A stretch of 64,000 nt of DNA from Caulobacter radicis (lineage in GTDB: Bacteria; Pseudomonadota; Alphaproteobacteria; Caulobacterales; Caulobacteraceae): contig NZ_QDKO01000012.1 of the NCBI RefSeq assembly GCF_003094615.1, positions 1 through 64,000 on the forward strand, written 5' to 3'. The notes beneath the pieces were generated by a model that did no database searches, was not told where the DNA came from, and saw only the letters and a list, made by a program, of their open reading frames with translations. The translations under genes and the position numbers were made by a program. Below are positions 26,841-34,783 of the stretch, piece by piece (position 1 is the first letter of the stretch; each line of letters opens with the position of its first letter).

Positions 26841-27272
26841 TTAGGCCTCCACGATCTTCAGGCCCATGGCCTTGGCGGAGCCTTCGATGATCTTGGCGGC
26901 GGCCTCGATGTCGTTGGCGTTCAGGTCCTTCATCTTCTTTTCGGCGATCTCGCGCAGCTGGGTGCGCGTCACTTCGCCGACGGTCTCACGACCGGTCAGC
27001 TTCGCGCCGGACTTCAGGCCGGTGATCTGCTTCAGGTAGTGGGTCGCCGGGGGCGTCTTGGTGATGAAGGTGAACGACTTGTCCTGGTAGACCGTGATCA
27101 CGGTCGGCAGGGGGGTGCCCTTTTCGACGTTCTCGGTGCGCGCGTTGAACTCCTTACAGAAGCCCATGATGTTGACGCCGCGCTGACCCAGAGCCGGGCC
27201 GATGGGGGGCGAAGGCGTGGCCGAGCCAGCCTTCACCTGGAGCTTGATGTAGCCCAGGATCTTCTTAGCCAT
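26841..27272 (-). CDS. rplK: 50S ribosomal protein L11
   Basis: 143 residues from [20 protein letters not shown], with [20 protein letters not shown], the thiostrepton/GTPase-centre-binding region. L11 binds 23S rRNA at the factor-binding centre. The frame is open 32 codons upstream, but L11 begins at MAKK and AGAGGATAGT precedes that ATG. A promoter match lies 130 bases upstream; rplK is not directly joined to nusG because a plus-strand gene intervenes. Confidence 0.98.
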   Translation of the reverse strand: MAKKILGYIKLQVKAGSATPSPPIGPALGQRGVNIMGFCKEFNARTENVEKGTPLPTVITVYQDKSFTFITKTPPATHYLKQITGLKSGAKLTGRETVGEVTRTQLREIAEKKMKDLNANDIEAAAKIIEGSAKAMGLKIVEA

Positions 27273-27401
27273 ACTATCCTCTCGTGAGGGCCGGAGCCCT
27301 CGCTGGTGAGCCGTGGTGCGGGCTTGGCGGCCCTTCCACGGATTTGGGTTCGCCATAACGGCGAACACGCCTCGGGACCAGGTCCCGAAGCGAGGTCGCG
27401 G

Positions 27402-27430
27402 CGTTTAGCAGGAGAGCGGCCCGCGCGCAA
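27402..27430 (-). promoter_or_regulatory. Probable rplKA promoter
   Basis: On the minus strand TTGCGC (27425-27430), 17 bases, TAAACG (27402-27407), giving a leader of about 125 bases before rplK. Confidence 0.55.
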
Positions 27431-27463
27431 GCTTCCAGGCCCGCCCCGCGACACGACCGGGGA

Positions 27464-27491
27464 TTGAGGCGCAACCATGACGTGTTAATCT
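27464..27491 (+). promoter_or_regulatory. Candidate promoter of the DUF5675-like gene
   Basis: TTGAGG (27464-27469), 16 bases, TAATCT (27486-27491), about 30 bases before the ATG at 27524. Divergent from the rplKA promoter. Confidence 0.4.
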
Positions 27492-27523
27492 CCCCGCCGG
27501 GAAAACCATAGGGGGAGATCGCG

Positions 27524-28078
27524 ATGCCGATCAGCAAGCAAGGCTGGGAACTGCATATCGTCCGGCAGACGGTGCAGAGGCGCGCGTCGGACGGAAAGAA
27601 GCGCACCGTGGGCGTCTATCAGGTCTATCACGACGGCCAGCCTGTGGCCGGACTGTCGGGACAGACGGCGGAATCGCGCGGTCCTGGCGACAACAGCGTC
27701 GCCGAGAACGGCAAGCGCGTGGAGCCCGGCGTCTATCCGCTCTGGACCCAGGACGGCACGAAGTACGACACCATCGGCTATGTCGACAATCTCAGCACCA
27801 GCGCCCGGCCCAAGCCCGGCATCGAGCTGAAGAACACCGGCGCGCGGGCCGAGATTCTCATTCATCCGGGCGTGAACAGCTTCCTGTCGTCGATCGGCTG
27901 CATCAACCTGTGCACCAGCCTGCCGAACGCCGCCGAGCCGATCTCCTACGTCGGCAGCCGCCGCCGGGTGATCGCCCTGATCGACGACATGAAGGCCTTC
28001 CTGAAGACCGACTTCCCCAGCCAGAACAGCCGGCGCATTCCCCGGGCCCAGGTGGTCATCGAGGGCGAGCCCGCCTGA
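27524..28078 (+). CDS. DUF5675-like protein, unknown function
   Basis: 184 residues. The core has VEPGVYPLWTQDG, then GIELKNTGARAEILIHPGVN and a conserved GCINL, the pattern of the DUF5675 family (a small beta-rich domain with conserved His and Cys, distantly like L,D-transpeptidase active sites: IHxG..SxGC). His about 114 and Cys about 126 are the candidate functional residues. No signal peptide is seen, so it is probably cytoplasmic. Shine-Dalgarno GGGGGAGATCGCG precedes the ATG. It sits on the opposite strand between rplK and nusG and ends in a bidirectional terminator. Enzymatic role is inference only. Confidence 0.72.
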   Translation: MPISKQGWELHIVRQTVQRRASDGKKRTVGVYQVYHDGQPVAGLSGQTAESRGPGDNSVAENGKRVEPGVYPLWTQDGTKYDTIGYVDNLSTSARPKPGIELKNTGARAEILIHPGVNSFLSSIGCINLCTSLPNAAEPISYVGSRRRVIALIDDMKAFLKTDFPSQNSRRIPRAQVVIEGEPA

Positions 28079-28089
28079 GGCCGAAAAGC

Positions 28090-28124
28090 AAAAACCCCGC
28101 GCCGTCGCCGGCGCGGGGTTTTCG
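28090..28124. terminator. Bidirectional intrinsic terminator
   Basis: AAAAACCCCGCGCCG, TCG, CCGGCGCGGGGTTTT: perfect stem with A run on one side and T run on the other, between the convergent DUF5675-like gene and nusG. Confidence 0.9.
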
Positions 28125-28145
28125 AAAGCTCGATGGAGGGATCGC

Positions 28146-28703
28146 TTAGGCGATCTTCTCGACCTGACTGTATTCCAGTTCGACCGGGGTGGCGCGGCCG
28201 AAGATCGAGACGGTGACCCGCAGGCGGGCCTTTTCCTCGTCGACCTGCTCGACCGAACCGTTGAAGCTGGCGAACGGACCGTCGATGACGCGGACGTTCT
28301 CGCCGACTTCGTACAGCACGACGGTCTTGGGCTTCTCGACGCCCTCTTCGATCGCGCCGACGATGCGCTGGACTTCCTTTTCGGAGACCGGGGTCGGCTT
28401 GGAGCCGCTGCCCAGGAAGCCCGTCACCTTCGGGGTGTTCTTGATCAGGTGGTAGGCCTCGTCCGAGAGGTTCATCTTCACCAGGACGTAGCCCGGGAAG
28501 AACTTGCGCTCGGCGTTGACCTTGCGGCCACGGCGGATCTCGACGACGTCCTCGGTGGGCACCAGGATCTCGGAGAAGCTGTCTTCCAGGCCCTGGGCCT
28601 TGGCTTGCTCACGGATGCTCTCGGCCACCTTCTTCTCGAAGTTCGAGTAGGCGTGGACGATGTACCACTTGTGGTTCGGGTTGGTCGCGGTTTCGGTGCT
28701 CAT
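28146..28703 (-). CDS. nusG: Transcription termination/antitermination factor NusG
   Basis: 185 residues. The N-terminal NGN domain has [19 protein letters not shown] and [12 protein letters not shown]. The C-terminal KOW domain has [20 protein letters not shown]. NusG binds RNA polymerase across the cleft and links it to Rho or to ribosomal S10. It follows secE by 14 bases in the standard secE-nusG unit and is followed by an intrinsic terminator. Length is typical. Confidence 0.98.
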   Translation of the reverse strand: MSTETATNPNHKWYIVHAYSNFEKKVAESIREQAKAQGLEDSFSEILVPTEDVVEIRRGRKVNAERKFFPGYVLVKMNLSDEAYHLIKNTPKVTGFLGSGSKPTPVSEKEVQRIVGAIEEGVEKPKTVVLYEVGENVRVIDGPFASFNGSVEQVDEEKARLRVTVSIFGRATPVELEYSQVEKIA

Positions 28704-28717
28704 GGTCTTTATATGTC

Positions 28718-29029
28718 TTATCCGGCCGCGAACTTCAGCAGCAGATTGGCCAGCGTACCCAAAATCCAGTCGACGCCGAAGAAGAACACCGAGGCGACGA
28801 TCACCATGATGAAGACCATCACCGAGGTGATCCAGGTCTCCTTACGGGTGGTCCAGGTGATCTTGCGGGCCTCGGCGCGGACTTCGCGGAAGAACTGCAC
28901 CGGGTTGAAAGGCTTCTTGGGCGCCGCGGCGGCGGCGGACGGAGCCTGACCGGCAGGGGCCAGCGCCGCGGCCGTACGGGCGGCGCGGTTCTTGATCGCT
29001 GACGGGCTGGATCCCGGTTTCCTGGCCAT
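28718..29029 (-). CDS. secE: Preprotein translocase subunit SecE
   Basis: 103 residues. An Ala/Pro-rich N-terminal extension (about 1-38) is followed by the amphipathic [20 protein letters not shown] and [10 protein letters not shown] motif, and one transmembrane helix ([20 protein letters not shown]). SecE clamps SecY in the inner-membrane translocon. This is the single-TM form common outside enterobacteria. Located 63 bases after tRNA-Trp and directly before nusG. Confidence 0.97.
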   Translation of the reverse strand: MARKPGSSPSAIKNRAARTAAALAPAGQAPSAAAAAPKKPFNPVQFFREVRAEARKITWTTRKETWITSVMVFIMVIVASVFFFGVDWILGTLANLLLKFAAG

Positions 29030-29092
29030 GGTTTCAGAGGCTCGCGTATCTGACAGGCCGGGCCGAACGCCGGACCGGCCGATGACATATAG

Positions 29093-29168
29093 TGGCAGGA
29101 GTGGAGGGACTCGAACCCCCGGCCCTCGGTTTTGGAGACCGATGCTCTACCAGCTGAGCTACACTCCT
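29093..29168 (-). tRNA. tRNA-Trp (CCA)
   Basis: A 76-base cloverleaf on the minus strand: acceptor AGGAGTG/CACTCCT, D arm GCTC AGCTGGTA GAGC, anticodon loop CTCCAAA (anticodon CCA), T arm GGGGG TTCGAGT CCCTC, discriminator G and encoded 3' CCA. It directly precedes secE-nusG, a conserved arrangement, and is probably co-transcribed with them. Confidence 0.97.
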
Positions 29169-29270
29169 GCAGAACTCCGGTCCCGATAGAGAGGACCGCA
29201 GCCTTGGCGACGGTCCAGGCCGGAGGGCCGCGAGCGGCGCCGCCGACGCTTCCCAGCGCCAGAGCGGCGT

Positions 29271-29299
29271 CGTGTAGCAGGGTCGTTTGCGCCGGGCAA
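29271..29299 (-). promoter_or_regulatory. Probable promoter of tRNA-Trp-secE-nusG
   Basis: On the minus strand TTGCCC (29294-29299), 17 bases, TACACG (29271-29276), about 100 bases upstream of the tRNA. Confidence 0.5.
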
Positions 29300-29412
29300 G
29301 CGGATCAGGACGCGTTCGACACGCGTTATTGCGGAAGTCACGGATCAAGCGGCGCCTTTTCACAGGTTTCTTGGTCCGCCCGCGCCCGAAAGAATGGCTG
29401 AAAGGATGAAAG

Positions 29413-29586
29413 ATGGCCGCGAATACCGGCGAGCGCCCCTCCAATCGGGAGGTTGAGCACGAGAATCAGCGACCGAATCCGAATGTCGACGGCAAGCCGC
29501 CGCGTCCCGCCACCGAACCGGCCGGCGGCGAGGCCAGCGTCGACACGCCGAAGACGCGAACCGACCCCGGCTCCGGCGAGGGCTGA
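29413..29586 (+). CDS. Small disordered hydrophilic protein, unknown
   Basis: A 57-codon frame: MAANTGERPSNREVEHENQR, a Pro/Gly-rich middle, then GGEASVDTPKTRTDPGSGEG. It has no hydrophobic core and is probably intrinsically disordered. Support for translation is AAAGGA seven bases before the ATG and a composition rich in charged residues, Pro and Gly rather than the Ala/Arg runs of GC-rich shadow frames. No family recognised. It lies alone between tRNA-Trp and a convergent lipoprotein gene. Confidence 0.55.
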   Translation: MAANTGERPSNREVEHENQRPNPNVDGKPPRPATEPAGGEASVDTPKTRTDPGSGEG

Positions 29587-29635
29587 AGCGCAGCCTTCAC
29601 CGGAGCCTTAGAGCCGTTCGAAGCGACAGGCGGCC

Positions 29636-30031
29636 TTAGCCGTCCTTCTTCTCTTCGGCGCCGGTCGAGGCGCTCGGCGTCGCCGCCGCGCACTGGACGT
29701 TCAGGTACGACCATTTCACGTCCGTGAGCTCACGGCCGCATTCGGTGTTCTTGCCCTGGTCGCGACCACGCAGCGAGACGCCGACCCCCTTGGCGGGGTC
29801 CGGAGCCGGGCTGGCGCTGGAAACGTCGTAATAGCCGCCGTTGGGGCCGCGCACGACGAGGCATTTGGTGTTCTCGACCGGCCGCACGCAGCCGCTCGCC
29901 GTCACCGACTTGCCCTCCAGAGTCACTTTCTGGGCCTGGGCGGACTTGGATTGGGCGCCGCCTTCACAACCCGCTACGCCTAACGCTAACAGACTGGCCG
30001 CCGCGGCGGCCATGATGAACCTCACCCGCAT
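29636..30031 (-). CDS. Putative lipoprotein, unknown function
   Basis: 131 residues from the ATG at 30031, which has a near-ideal Shine-Dalgarno (GGAGGAACGT). The signal peptide MRVRFIMAAAAASLLALGVAGC ends in the lipobox VAGC. The mature protein has four cysteines (ASGCVRPVENTKCLVV, NTECGREL, LNVQCAAA), probably two disulfides. The domain is small and beta-rich and ends in a Ser/Thr/Ala/Glu/Lys tail. The frame is open 25 codons further upstream, but that part is unlike a signal peptide. No family recognised. Confidence 0.78.
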   Translation of the reverse strand: MRVRFIMAAAAASLLALGVAGCEGGAQSKSAQAQKVTLEGKSVTASGCVRPVENTKCLVVRGPNGGYYDVSSASPAPDPAKGVGVSLRGRDQGKNTECGRELTDVKWSYLNVQCAAATPSASTGAEEKKDG

Positions 30032-30315
30032 ACGTTCCTCCGTATCGTTGGCTTCGCGAACGAAGCAAAAGGAAGTCTGCGCCCCGTTTGGGTGGCCGGC
30101 AATCACATTTTTGACACAGTCGGAAAAAGCGAACCGCGTTATTTTGAGCTGCTTGTAGAATTTTTTCTCAAAGCGCGTTCAGAGAGCAAAAGTTGACATC
30201 CGCTCTCAACTTCTCACATGACACGCGTGTCGCCTTCAGGGCCGGAGCGACACCCGACTTTTCTTATGCGCGCCGCCGTTCTTCGGACGGCGCGAACAGG
30301 ATCGAAATCACTGAC

Positions 30316-31152
30316 ATGACGGCCGAGACCGCCACCGCCGCCGCCCCTGCTCCCGCCAAGGAGTCCCCGCACCACCTGGAGACCGTCCTCTGGGTCAAGC
30401 ACTGGACCGACCGGCTGTTCAGCTTCGCCATCACCCGTCCGGCCAGCTTCCGCTTCCGCTCGGGCGAGTTCGTGATGATCGGCCTGCCCGCCCGCGAGGA
30501 GCTGGGCGAGAAGAAACCGATCCTGCGCGCCTACTCGATCGGCTCGCCCTCGTTCGCCGAGGAGCTGGAGTTCTTCTCGATCAAGGTGCCCGACGGTCCC
30601 CTCACCTCGCGCCTTCAGCAGATCAAGGCCGGCGACCAGATCCTGCTCGGCAAGAAGCCCACCGGCACCCTGGTGCTGGACGCCGTGAAGCCGGGCAAGC
30701 GCCTCTTCCTGTTCGGCACCGGCACCGGTCTGGCCCCGTGGCTGTCGGTCGCCCGCGACCCCGACGCCTACAGCCGCTTCGAGAAGGTGATCGTCGCCCA
30801 CGGCGTGCGCGAAGTGCAGGAACTGGCCTATCGCGACCTCTTCACCAGCGAGATCCACGAGGACCCGCTGGTCGGCGACGAGGCCAAGGCCCAGCTCGTC
30901 TACTATCCCACCGTCACCCGCGAGGCGTTCGAGCGCCAGGGCCGCTTCACCGACCTGATCAACAGCGGCAAGCTGTTCGAGGACCTGGGCCTGGAAGGCG
31001 GCAAGTTCGATCCCGAGCACGACCGCGCCATGCTGTGCGGCTCGATGGCCATGATCAAGGACACCGCCGCCCTGCTCGAGGCCCACGGCCTGGTCGAGGG
31101 CTCCAACGCCGAGCCGGGCGACTTCGTCATCGAGCGCGCCTTCGTCGGCTGA
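30316..31152 (+). CDS. fpr: Ferredoxin--NADP+ reductase
   Basis: 278 residues, FAD-dependent bacterial ferredoxin/flavodoxin-NADP reductase. FAD domain: FRFRSGEFVMIGLP and the RAYSIGSPS flavin-binding motif (about 75-83). NADP domain: FLFGTGTGLAPWLSVARDP and AMLCGSMAMIKD. The C-terminus is FVIERAFVG, the family's usual ending. It transfers electrons between NADPH and ferredoxin/flavodoxin in the cytosol, for example for Fe-S assembly and oxidative stress responses. The open frame begins 41 codons earlier; the ATG at 30316 matches the family N-terminus. Followed by a repeat pair and a terminator. Confidence 0.95.
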   Translation: MTAETATAAAPAPAKESPHHLETVLWVKHWTDRLFSFAITRPASFRFRSGEFVMIGLPAREELGEKKPILRAYSIGSPSFAEELEFFSIKVPDGPLTSRLQQIKAGDQILLGKKPTGTLVLDAVKPGKRLFLFGTGTGLAPWLSVARDPDAYSRFEKVIVAHGVREVQELAYRDLFTSEIHEDPLVGDEAKAQLVYYPTVTREAFERQGRFTDLINSGKLFEDLGLEGGKFDPEHDRAMLCGSMAMIKDTAALLEAHGLVEGSNAEPGDFVIERAFVG

Positions 31153-31169
31153 TCCGGCGGAAACGAAAA

Positions 31170-31255
31170 CCTCGCCCTTCGACAAGCTCAGGGTGAGGTT
31201 TTCTGACGCCAGACCTGCGCATTGGTCCTCATCCTGAGCCTGTCGAAGGACGAGG
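31170..31255. repeat. Inverted pair of CTTCGACAAGCTCAGG repeats
   Basis: CCTCGCCCTTCGACAAGCTC AGGGTGAGG (31170-31198) and its near reverse complement CCTCATCCTGAGCCTGTCGA AGGACGAGG (about 31225-31255). Elements of this type occur in many bacterial genomes as dispersed repeats. Here it lies 3' of fpr and upstream of the terminator. Confidence 0.85.
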
Positions 31256-31293
31256 ACCACGCACCGCGCACACCCCGGAGACGGGGCCAAATT

Positions 31294-31324
31294 GAAAAGG
31301 CCAGCCGCGAGGCTGGCCTTTTTG
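31294..31324. terminator. Bidirectional intrinsic terminator
   Basis: GAAAAGGCCAGCC, GCGA, GGCTGGCCTTTTTG: a 10-bp stem with A and T runs on either side, between convergent fpr and the MFS gene. Confidence 0.9.
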
Positions 31325-31341
31325 CTGTCTGGCCTAAGCCC

Positions 31342-32559
31342 TCAACGCCTCCGCGTGTTGGGCAGGAAGGCCGCCAGCAGGCCCAGCGCCGGCAGCACGG
31401 CGCACAGCTTGTAGACGGTCTCGACGCCCTTCCAGTCGGCCAGTTCCCCCAGTACGGCCGCGCCCAAGCCGCCCATGCCGAACGAGAAGCCGAAGAACAG
31501 GCCCGAGATCATGCCGATCCGGCCCGGCGCCAGCTCCTGGGCCAGCACCACGATGGCCGGGAAGGCCGAGGCCAGCAGCAGGCCGATGACCACCACCAGC
31601 GGCCCGGTCCAGAACAGGCTGGCATAGGGCAGCAGCAGCGTGAACGGCAGCACGCCCAGGATCGAGATCCAGATCACCGCCTTGCGGCCGAAGCGGTCGC
31701 CCACCGGCCCGCCGGCGATCGTGCCCAGCGCCACCGCCGCCAGGAAGGCGAAGAGGTGCATCTGGGCGTTCTCGACCGACAGGTGGAAGCGCTCGATCAG
31801 GTAGAAGGTGAAGTAGCTGGTCAGGCTGGCCATGTAGACGTACTTCGAGAAGATCAGCACCAGCAGGATGGCGATGCCCTTGCCGGCCGCGCCCCTGGGC
31901 AGCTCGAGCGAGACCTTGCGGGCCCCGGCCAAGGCCAGGCGCGCCGCGCCGTGGTGACGGGCCCAGACGGCGACGTTCCACAGCACCGCTCCGGCCAGCA
32001 GGGCCAGCAGCGCGAAGAAGGCCAGGCTCGACTGCCCCCAGCGCACCACCACCAGGGCCGCGGCCAGCGGTCCCAGCGCCTGGCCGGCGTTGCCGCCCAC
32101 CTGGAACAGCGACTGGGCCAGGCCCGGCCGGCCGCCCGCCGCCATCCGCGCCACTCGCGAGGACTCGGGGTGGAAGACCGAGGAGCCGACGCCCAGCAGG
32201 CACGCGCCCAGCAGAACGAGGCCATAGACGTGCGCCACCGACAGCACCGCCAGGCCCGCCAGCGAGAACAGCGTCCCGCCCGGCAGCACCCACGGGTTGG
32301 AACGGCGGTCGGCGTACAGGCCCACCAGCGGCTGCAGGATCGAGGCGGTGATCTGGTAGGCTAGGGTGACCAGGCCGATCTCGCCGAAGCTTAAGTGCAG
32401 GTCGGTCTTCAGGTTCGGATAGATGGCCGGCAACAGCGACTGCATCATGTCGTTGAGCAGGTGGCAGCCGCTGATCGCGAGGATCACGCCGAACACCGTG
32501 GTCTCTGCCTGCGGGCTGGACGGGTCGGCGGCGGGGGATCGGATCGCGGTCTCGGTCAT
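31342..32559 (-). CDS. MFS transporter, fosmidomycin-resistance (Fsr) type
   Basis: 405 residues, about 12 transmembrane helices. SGCHLLNDMMQSLLPAIYP in the first helix and the GVGSSVFHPESSRVARMAAG segment are characteristic of the fosmidomycin-resistance subgroup of the major facilitator superfamily, inner-membrane drug/proton antiporters. The ATG at 32559 was chosen because the 33 upstream codons are antisense to the regulator region. Divergent from an AraC-type regulator with 82-91 bases between starts, so probably its target. Actual substrate unknown. Confidence 0.9.
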   Translation of the reverse strand: MTETAIRSPAADPSSPQAETTVFGVILAISGCHLLNDMMQSLLPAIYPNLKTDLHLSFGEIGLVTLAYQITASILQPLVGLYADRRSNPWVLPGGTLFSLAGLAVLSVAHVYGLVLLGACLLGVGSSVFHPESSRVARMAAGGRPGLAQSLFQVGGNAGQALGPLAAALVVVRWGQSSLAFFALLALLAGAVLWNVAVWARHHGAARLALAGARKVSLELPRGAAGKGIAILLVLIFSKYVYMASLTSYFTFYLIERFHLSVENAQMHLFAFLAAVALGTIAGGPVGDRFGRKAVIWISILGVLPFTLLLPYASLFWTGPLVVVIGLLLASAFPAIVVLAQELAPGRIGMISGLFFGFSFGMGGLGAAVLGELADWKGVETVYKLCAVLPALGLLAAFLPNTRRR

Positions 32560-32630
32560 CAGGCTCTTCCAGTGAAGGTGAGACCGCGATAGGACCTGCG
32601 GAGGCGTCCCGCATTCCGCATCGGGACTTT

Positions 32631-32644
32631 CACTTTCGAGAGTG
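32631..32644. promoter_or_regulatory. Candidate operator between MFS and AraC-type genes
   Basis: CACTTTCGAGAGTG is a 14-base palindrome with one mismatched pair, in the divergent promoter region just before the AraC-type gene. A binding site for that regulator is a reasonable inference. Confidence 0.35.
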
Positions 32645-32650
32645 GGACAG

Positions 32651-33445
32651 ATGGCCAAGCCCTGGGTGCATCCGGCCGACTACGACGCCACGCCCCGTCC
32701 GGTGGTGGCCACGGGCAACGAGTACCCGCCCTCGTTCGAGCTGGACTGGCACCAGCACGGGCGCGGCCAGCTGCTCTACGCCGCCGCGGGCGTGGCCGTG
32801 GTCTCGACCCCGCACGGCGCTTGGATCGCCCCGCCAGAGCGCGCGGTCTGGACCCCGGCCGGCACGCCCCACTCGGTGCGCATGGTCGGGGCGGTCAGCA
32901 CCCGCAGCGTGCTGCTGGACAAGCGGGCCTCGGCCGTACTGGGCGACACCGGCCGGGTGATCGGAGTCTCGCCGCTGGTGCGCCACCTGCTGATCGCCGC
33001 CTGCGCCATTCCGGTCGACTACGACGAGGCCGGCCGCGACGGCCTGGTCATGGACCTGCTGCTGGCCGAACTGGCCCGCGCCCCGGTGATCCCGCTGGCC
33101 GTGCCCTTTCCCGCCGCCCCGGCCCTGGCCAAGCGCTGCCACGCCTTCCTCGAGCGCCCCACCCCGCACGAGACCATCGACGACTGGTGCGGCGAGCTGG
33201 GCCTGGGCCGCCGGGCCTTCACCCGCGCCTTCCGCCGCGAGACCGGCATGAGCTTCGGCGCCTGGCGGCAGCAGGCCCTCTTGCTGGCCGCCCTGCCCCG
33301 GCTGGCGGCCGGCGAGCCGGTGACCACCATCGCGCTGGATCTCGGCTACGACAGCCCGGCGGCCTTCTCGACCATGTTCAAGCGCCTGCTGGGCATTCCG
33401 CCAAACCGGTACAAGCCGGGCGGGGCCGGCGCAGGTTTCGATTGA
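32651..33445 (+). CDS. AraC-family transcriptional regulator
   Basis: 264 residues from ATG 32651 (a GTG at 32642 is the alternative). The N-terminal cupin has FELDWHQHGRGQLLYAAAGV and WTPAGTPHSVRM. The C-terminal double helix-turn-helix has IDDWCGELGLGRRAFTRAFR and TTIALDLGYDSPAAFSTMFK, ending in GIPPNRYKPG. This cupin-AraC form next to an MFS exporter is the NimR/NimT-type arrangement, where the regulator controls the divergent transporter. Inducer unknown. Confidence 0.93.
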   Translation: MAKPWVHPADYDATPRPVVATGNEYPPSFELDWHQHGRGQLLYAAAGVAVVSTPHGAWIAPPERAVWTPAGTPHSVRMVGAVSTRSVLLDKRASAVLGDTGRVIGVSPLVRHLLIAACAIPVDYDEAGRDGLVMDLLLAELARAPVIPLAVPFPAAPALAKRCHAFLERPTPHETIDDWCGELGLGRRAFTRAFRRETGMSFGAWRQQALLLAALPRLAAGEPVTTIALDLGYDSPAAFSTMFKRLLGIPPNRYKPGGAGAGFD

Positions 33446-33501
33446 CCCGCGCCCGCTCCTGCCACAGCCATGGCCCGCGCCCAGACAGAGACCATCGATC
33501 C

Positions 33502-34716
33502 GTGAGCCAAGCCCTGAAGAACCTGACCGTCGAGGAAGCCCGGGGCCGGATGCTGGACGGCGCCGCCCGCCTGGGCGTCGAGACCGTCGCCCTGCCCCTG
33601 GCCGTCGGCCGCGTGCTGGCGCAGGACATCGTCGCCGATCGCTGCCAGCCGCCCTTCGACGCCTCGGCCATGGACGGCTGGGCGATCCGCCGGGCCGACT
33701 ATGGCGTGGTCGCAGCCTTCGCGATCGTCGGCGAAAGCGCCGCCGGACGGGCCTATCCGAACGCCGTGCAGGCGGGGCAGGCCGTGCGGATCTTCACCGG
33801 CGCCCCAGTTCCCGCCGGCGCCGACCTCGTCGTCATCCAGGAAGAGGCGACGCGCGAGCGCGACCAGGTGGCCTTCGCGGCCGGTGAAAGCCCCAAGGCC
33901 AACATCCGCCCGGCGGGTGGCGACTTCCGCGCCGGCGACCGGCTGCTGGAAGCCGGCGTGCGCATCGATCCCTGGCGACTGTCGCTGGCCGCCGCCGCCG
34001 GCCTGGCCGAGCTGCCCGTCGCGCGCCGCCCCAGGGTGGCGATCCTGGCCACGGGCGACGAACTGGTTCCCCCCGGCGGCGCGCCGGCGCCAGACCAGAT
34101 CTTCGAGTCCGGCTCGTTCAGCCTGGCGGCCCTGATCGAGGCCTGGGGCGGACAGGCGATCAAGCTCGCCCCCGCCGCCGACTCCGTCGAGGCCATCGCC
34201 GCCGCCGTCGCCGACGCGGCCGTCGACCTGGTGGTGACCATCGGCGGCGCCTCGGTCGGCGACTACGACCTGGTCAAGCCGGCCATGAGCCGACTGGGCC
34301 TTTCCCTGCGCGTGCAGACCATCGCCGTGCGGCCGGGCAAGCCGACCTGGTTCGGCCATCTCGACGACGGCCGCCGGGTGCTGGGACTGCCGGGCAATCC
34401 GGCCTCGGCCCTGGTCTGCGCCGAGCTCTTCCTGCGCCCCCTGCTGGCGGCCCTGTCCGGCGCCGATCCGGCCCTGCCCTTCGGCGTCGCGCGCCTGGCC
34501 GCTGCGCTGCCCGCCGCCGGCCCGCGCGAGCACTGGATGCGCGCCGCCCGCGCCATCGACGCCGAGGGTCGGGTGACGGTCGCACCCTTCCCCGACCAGG
34601 ATTCCTCGCTGGTCGGCGTGTTCGCCCGGGCCGACGCCCTGGTCATGCGTCCCGCCGGCGCCCCGCCCGCCGCCGCCGGCGACCTGGTGACCACCCTGCC
34701 GCTGGCCCGCGCCTGA
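33502..34716 (+). CDS. moeA: Molybdopterin molybdenumtransferase MoeA
   Basis: 404 residues from GTG 33502. MoeA inserts molybdate into adenylylated molybdopterin, the last step of Mo-cofactor synthesis. Visible signatures: PPFDASAMDGWAIR (about 51-64), VRIFTGAPVPAGADLVVIQE, the MPT-binding TIGGASVGDYD, and VLGLPGNPASALVCAELF. The very long upstream open frame crosses the AraC gene in another frame and is not coding. No other mo-cofactor genes are adjacent; it follows the regulator gene by 56 bases in the same direction but is functionally unrelated. Confidence 0.95.
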   Translation: MSQALKNLTVEEARGRMLDGAARLGVETVALPLAVGRVLAQDIVADRCQPPFDASAMDGWAIRRADYGVVAAFAIVGESAAGRAYPNAVQAGQAVRIFTGAPVPAGADLVVIQEEATRERDQVAFAAGESPKANIRPAGGDFRAGDRLLEAGVRIDPWRLSLAAAAGLAELPVARRPRVAILATGDELVPPGGAPAPDQIFESGSFSLAALIEAWGGQAIKLAPAADSVEAIAAAVADAAVDLVVTIGGASVGDYDLVKPAMSRLGLSLRVQTIAVRPGKPTWFGHLDDGRRVLGLPGNPASALVCAELFLRPLLAALSGADPALPFGVARLAAALPAAGPREHWMRAARAIDAEGRVTVAPFPDQDSSLVGVFARADALVMRPAGAPPAAAGDLVTTLPLARA

Positions 34717-34783
34717 AACGCCCCCTGAATCGGCGACGACGAGCGAGCGGCATGCTAAGCCGCGAAAGTTGAACGGAGTTCGA

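Noticed and set aside
32821-33501. MoeA frame extended 227 codons upstream
   Set aside because: The extension overlaps the AraC-type gene in another frame and is Arg/Pro-rich shadow; MoeA homology begins at GTG 33502.
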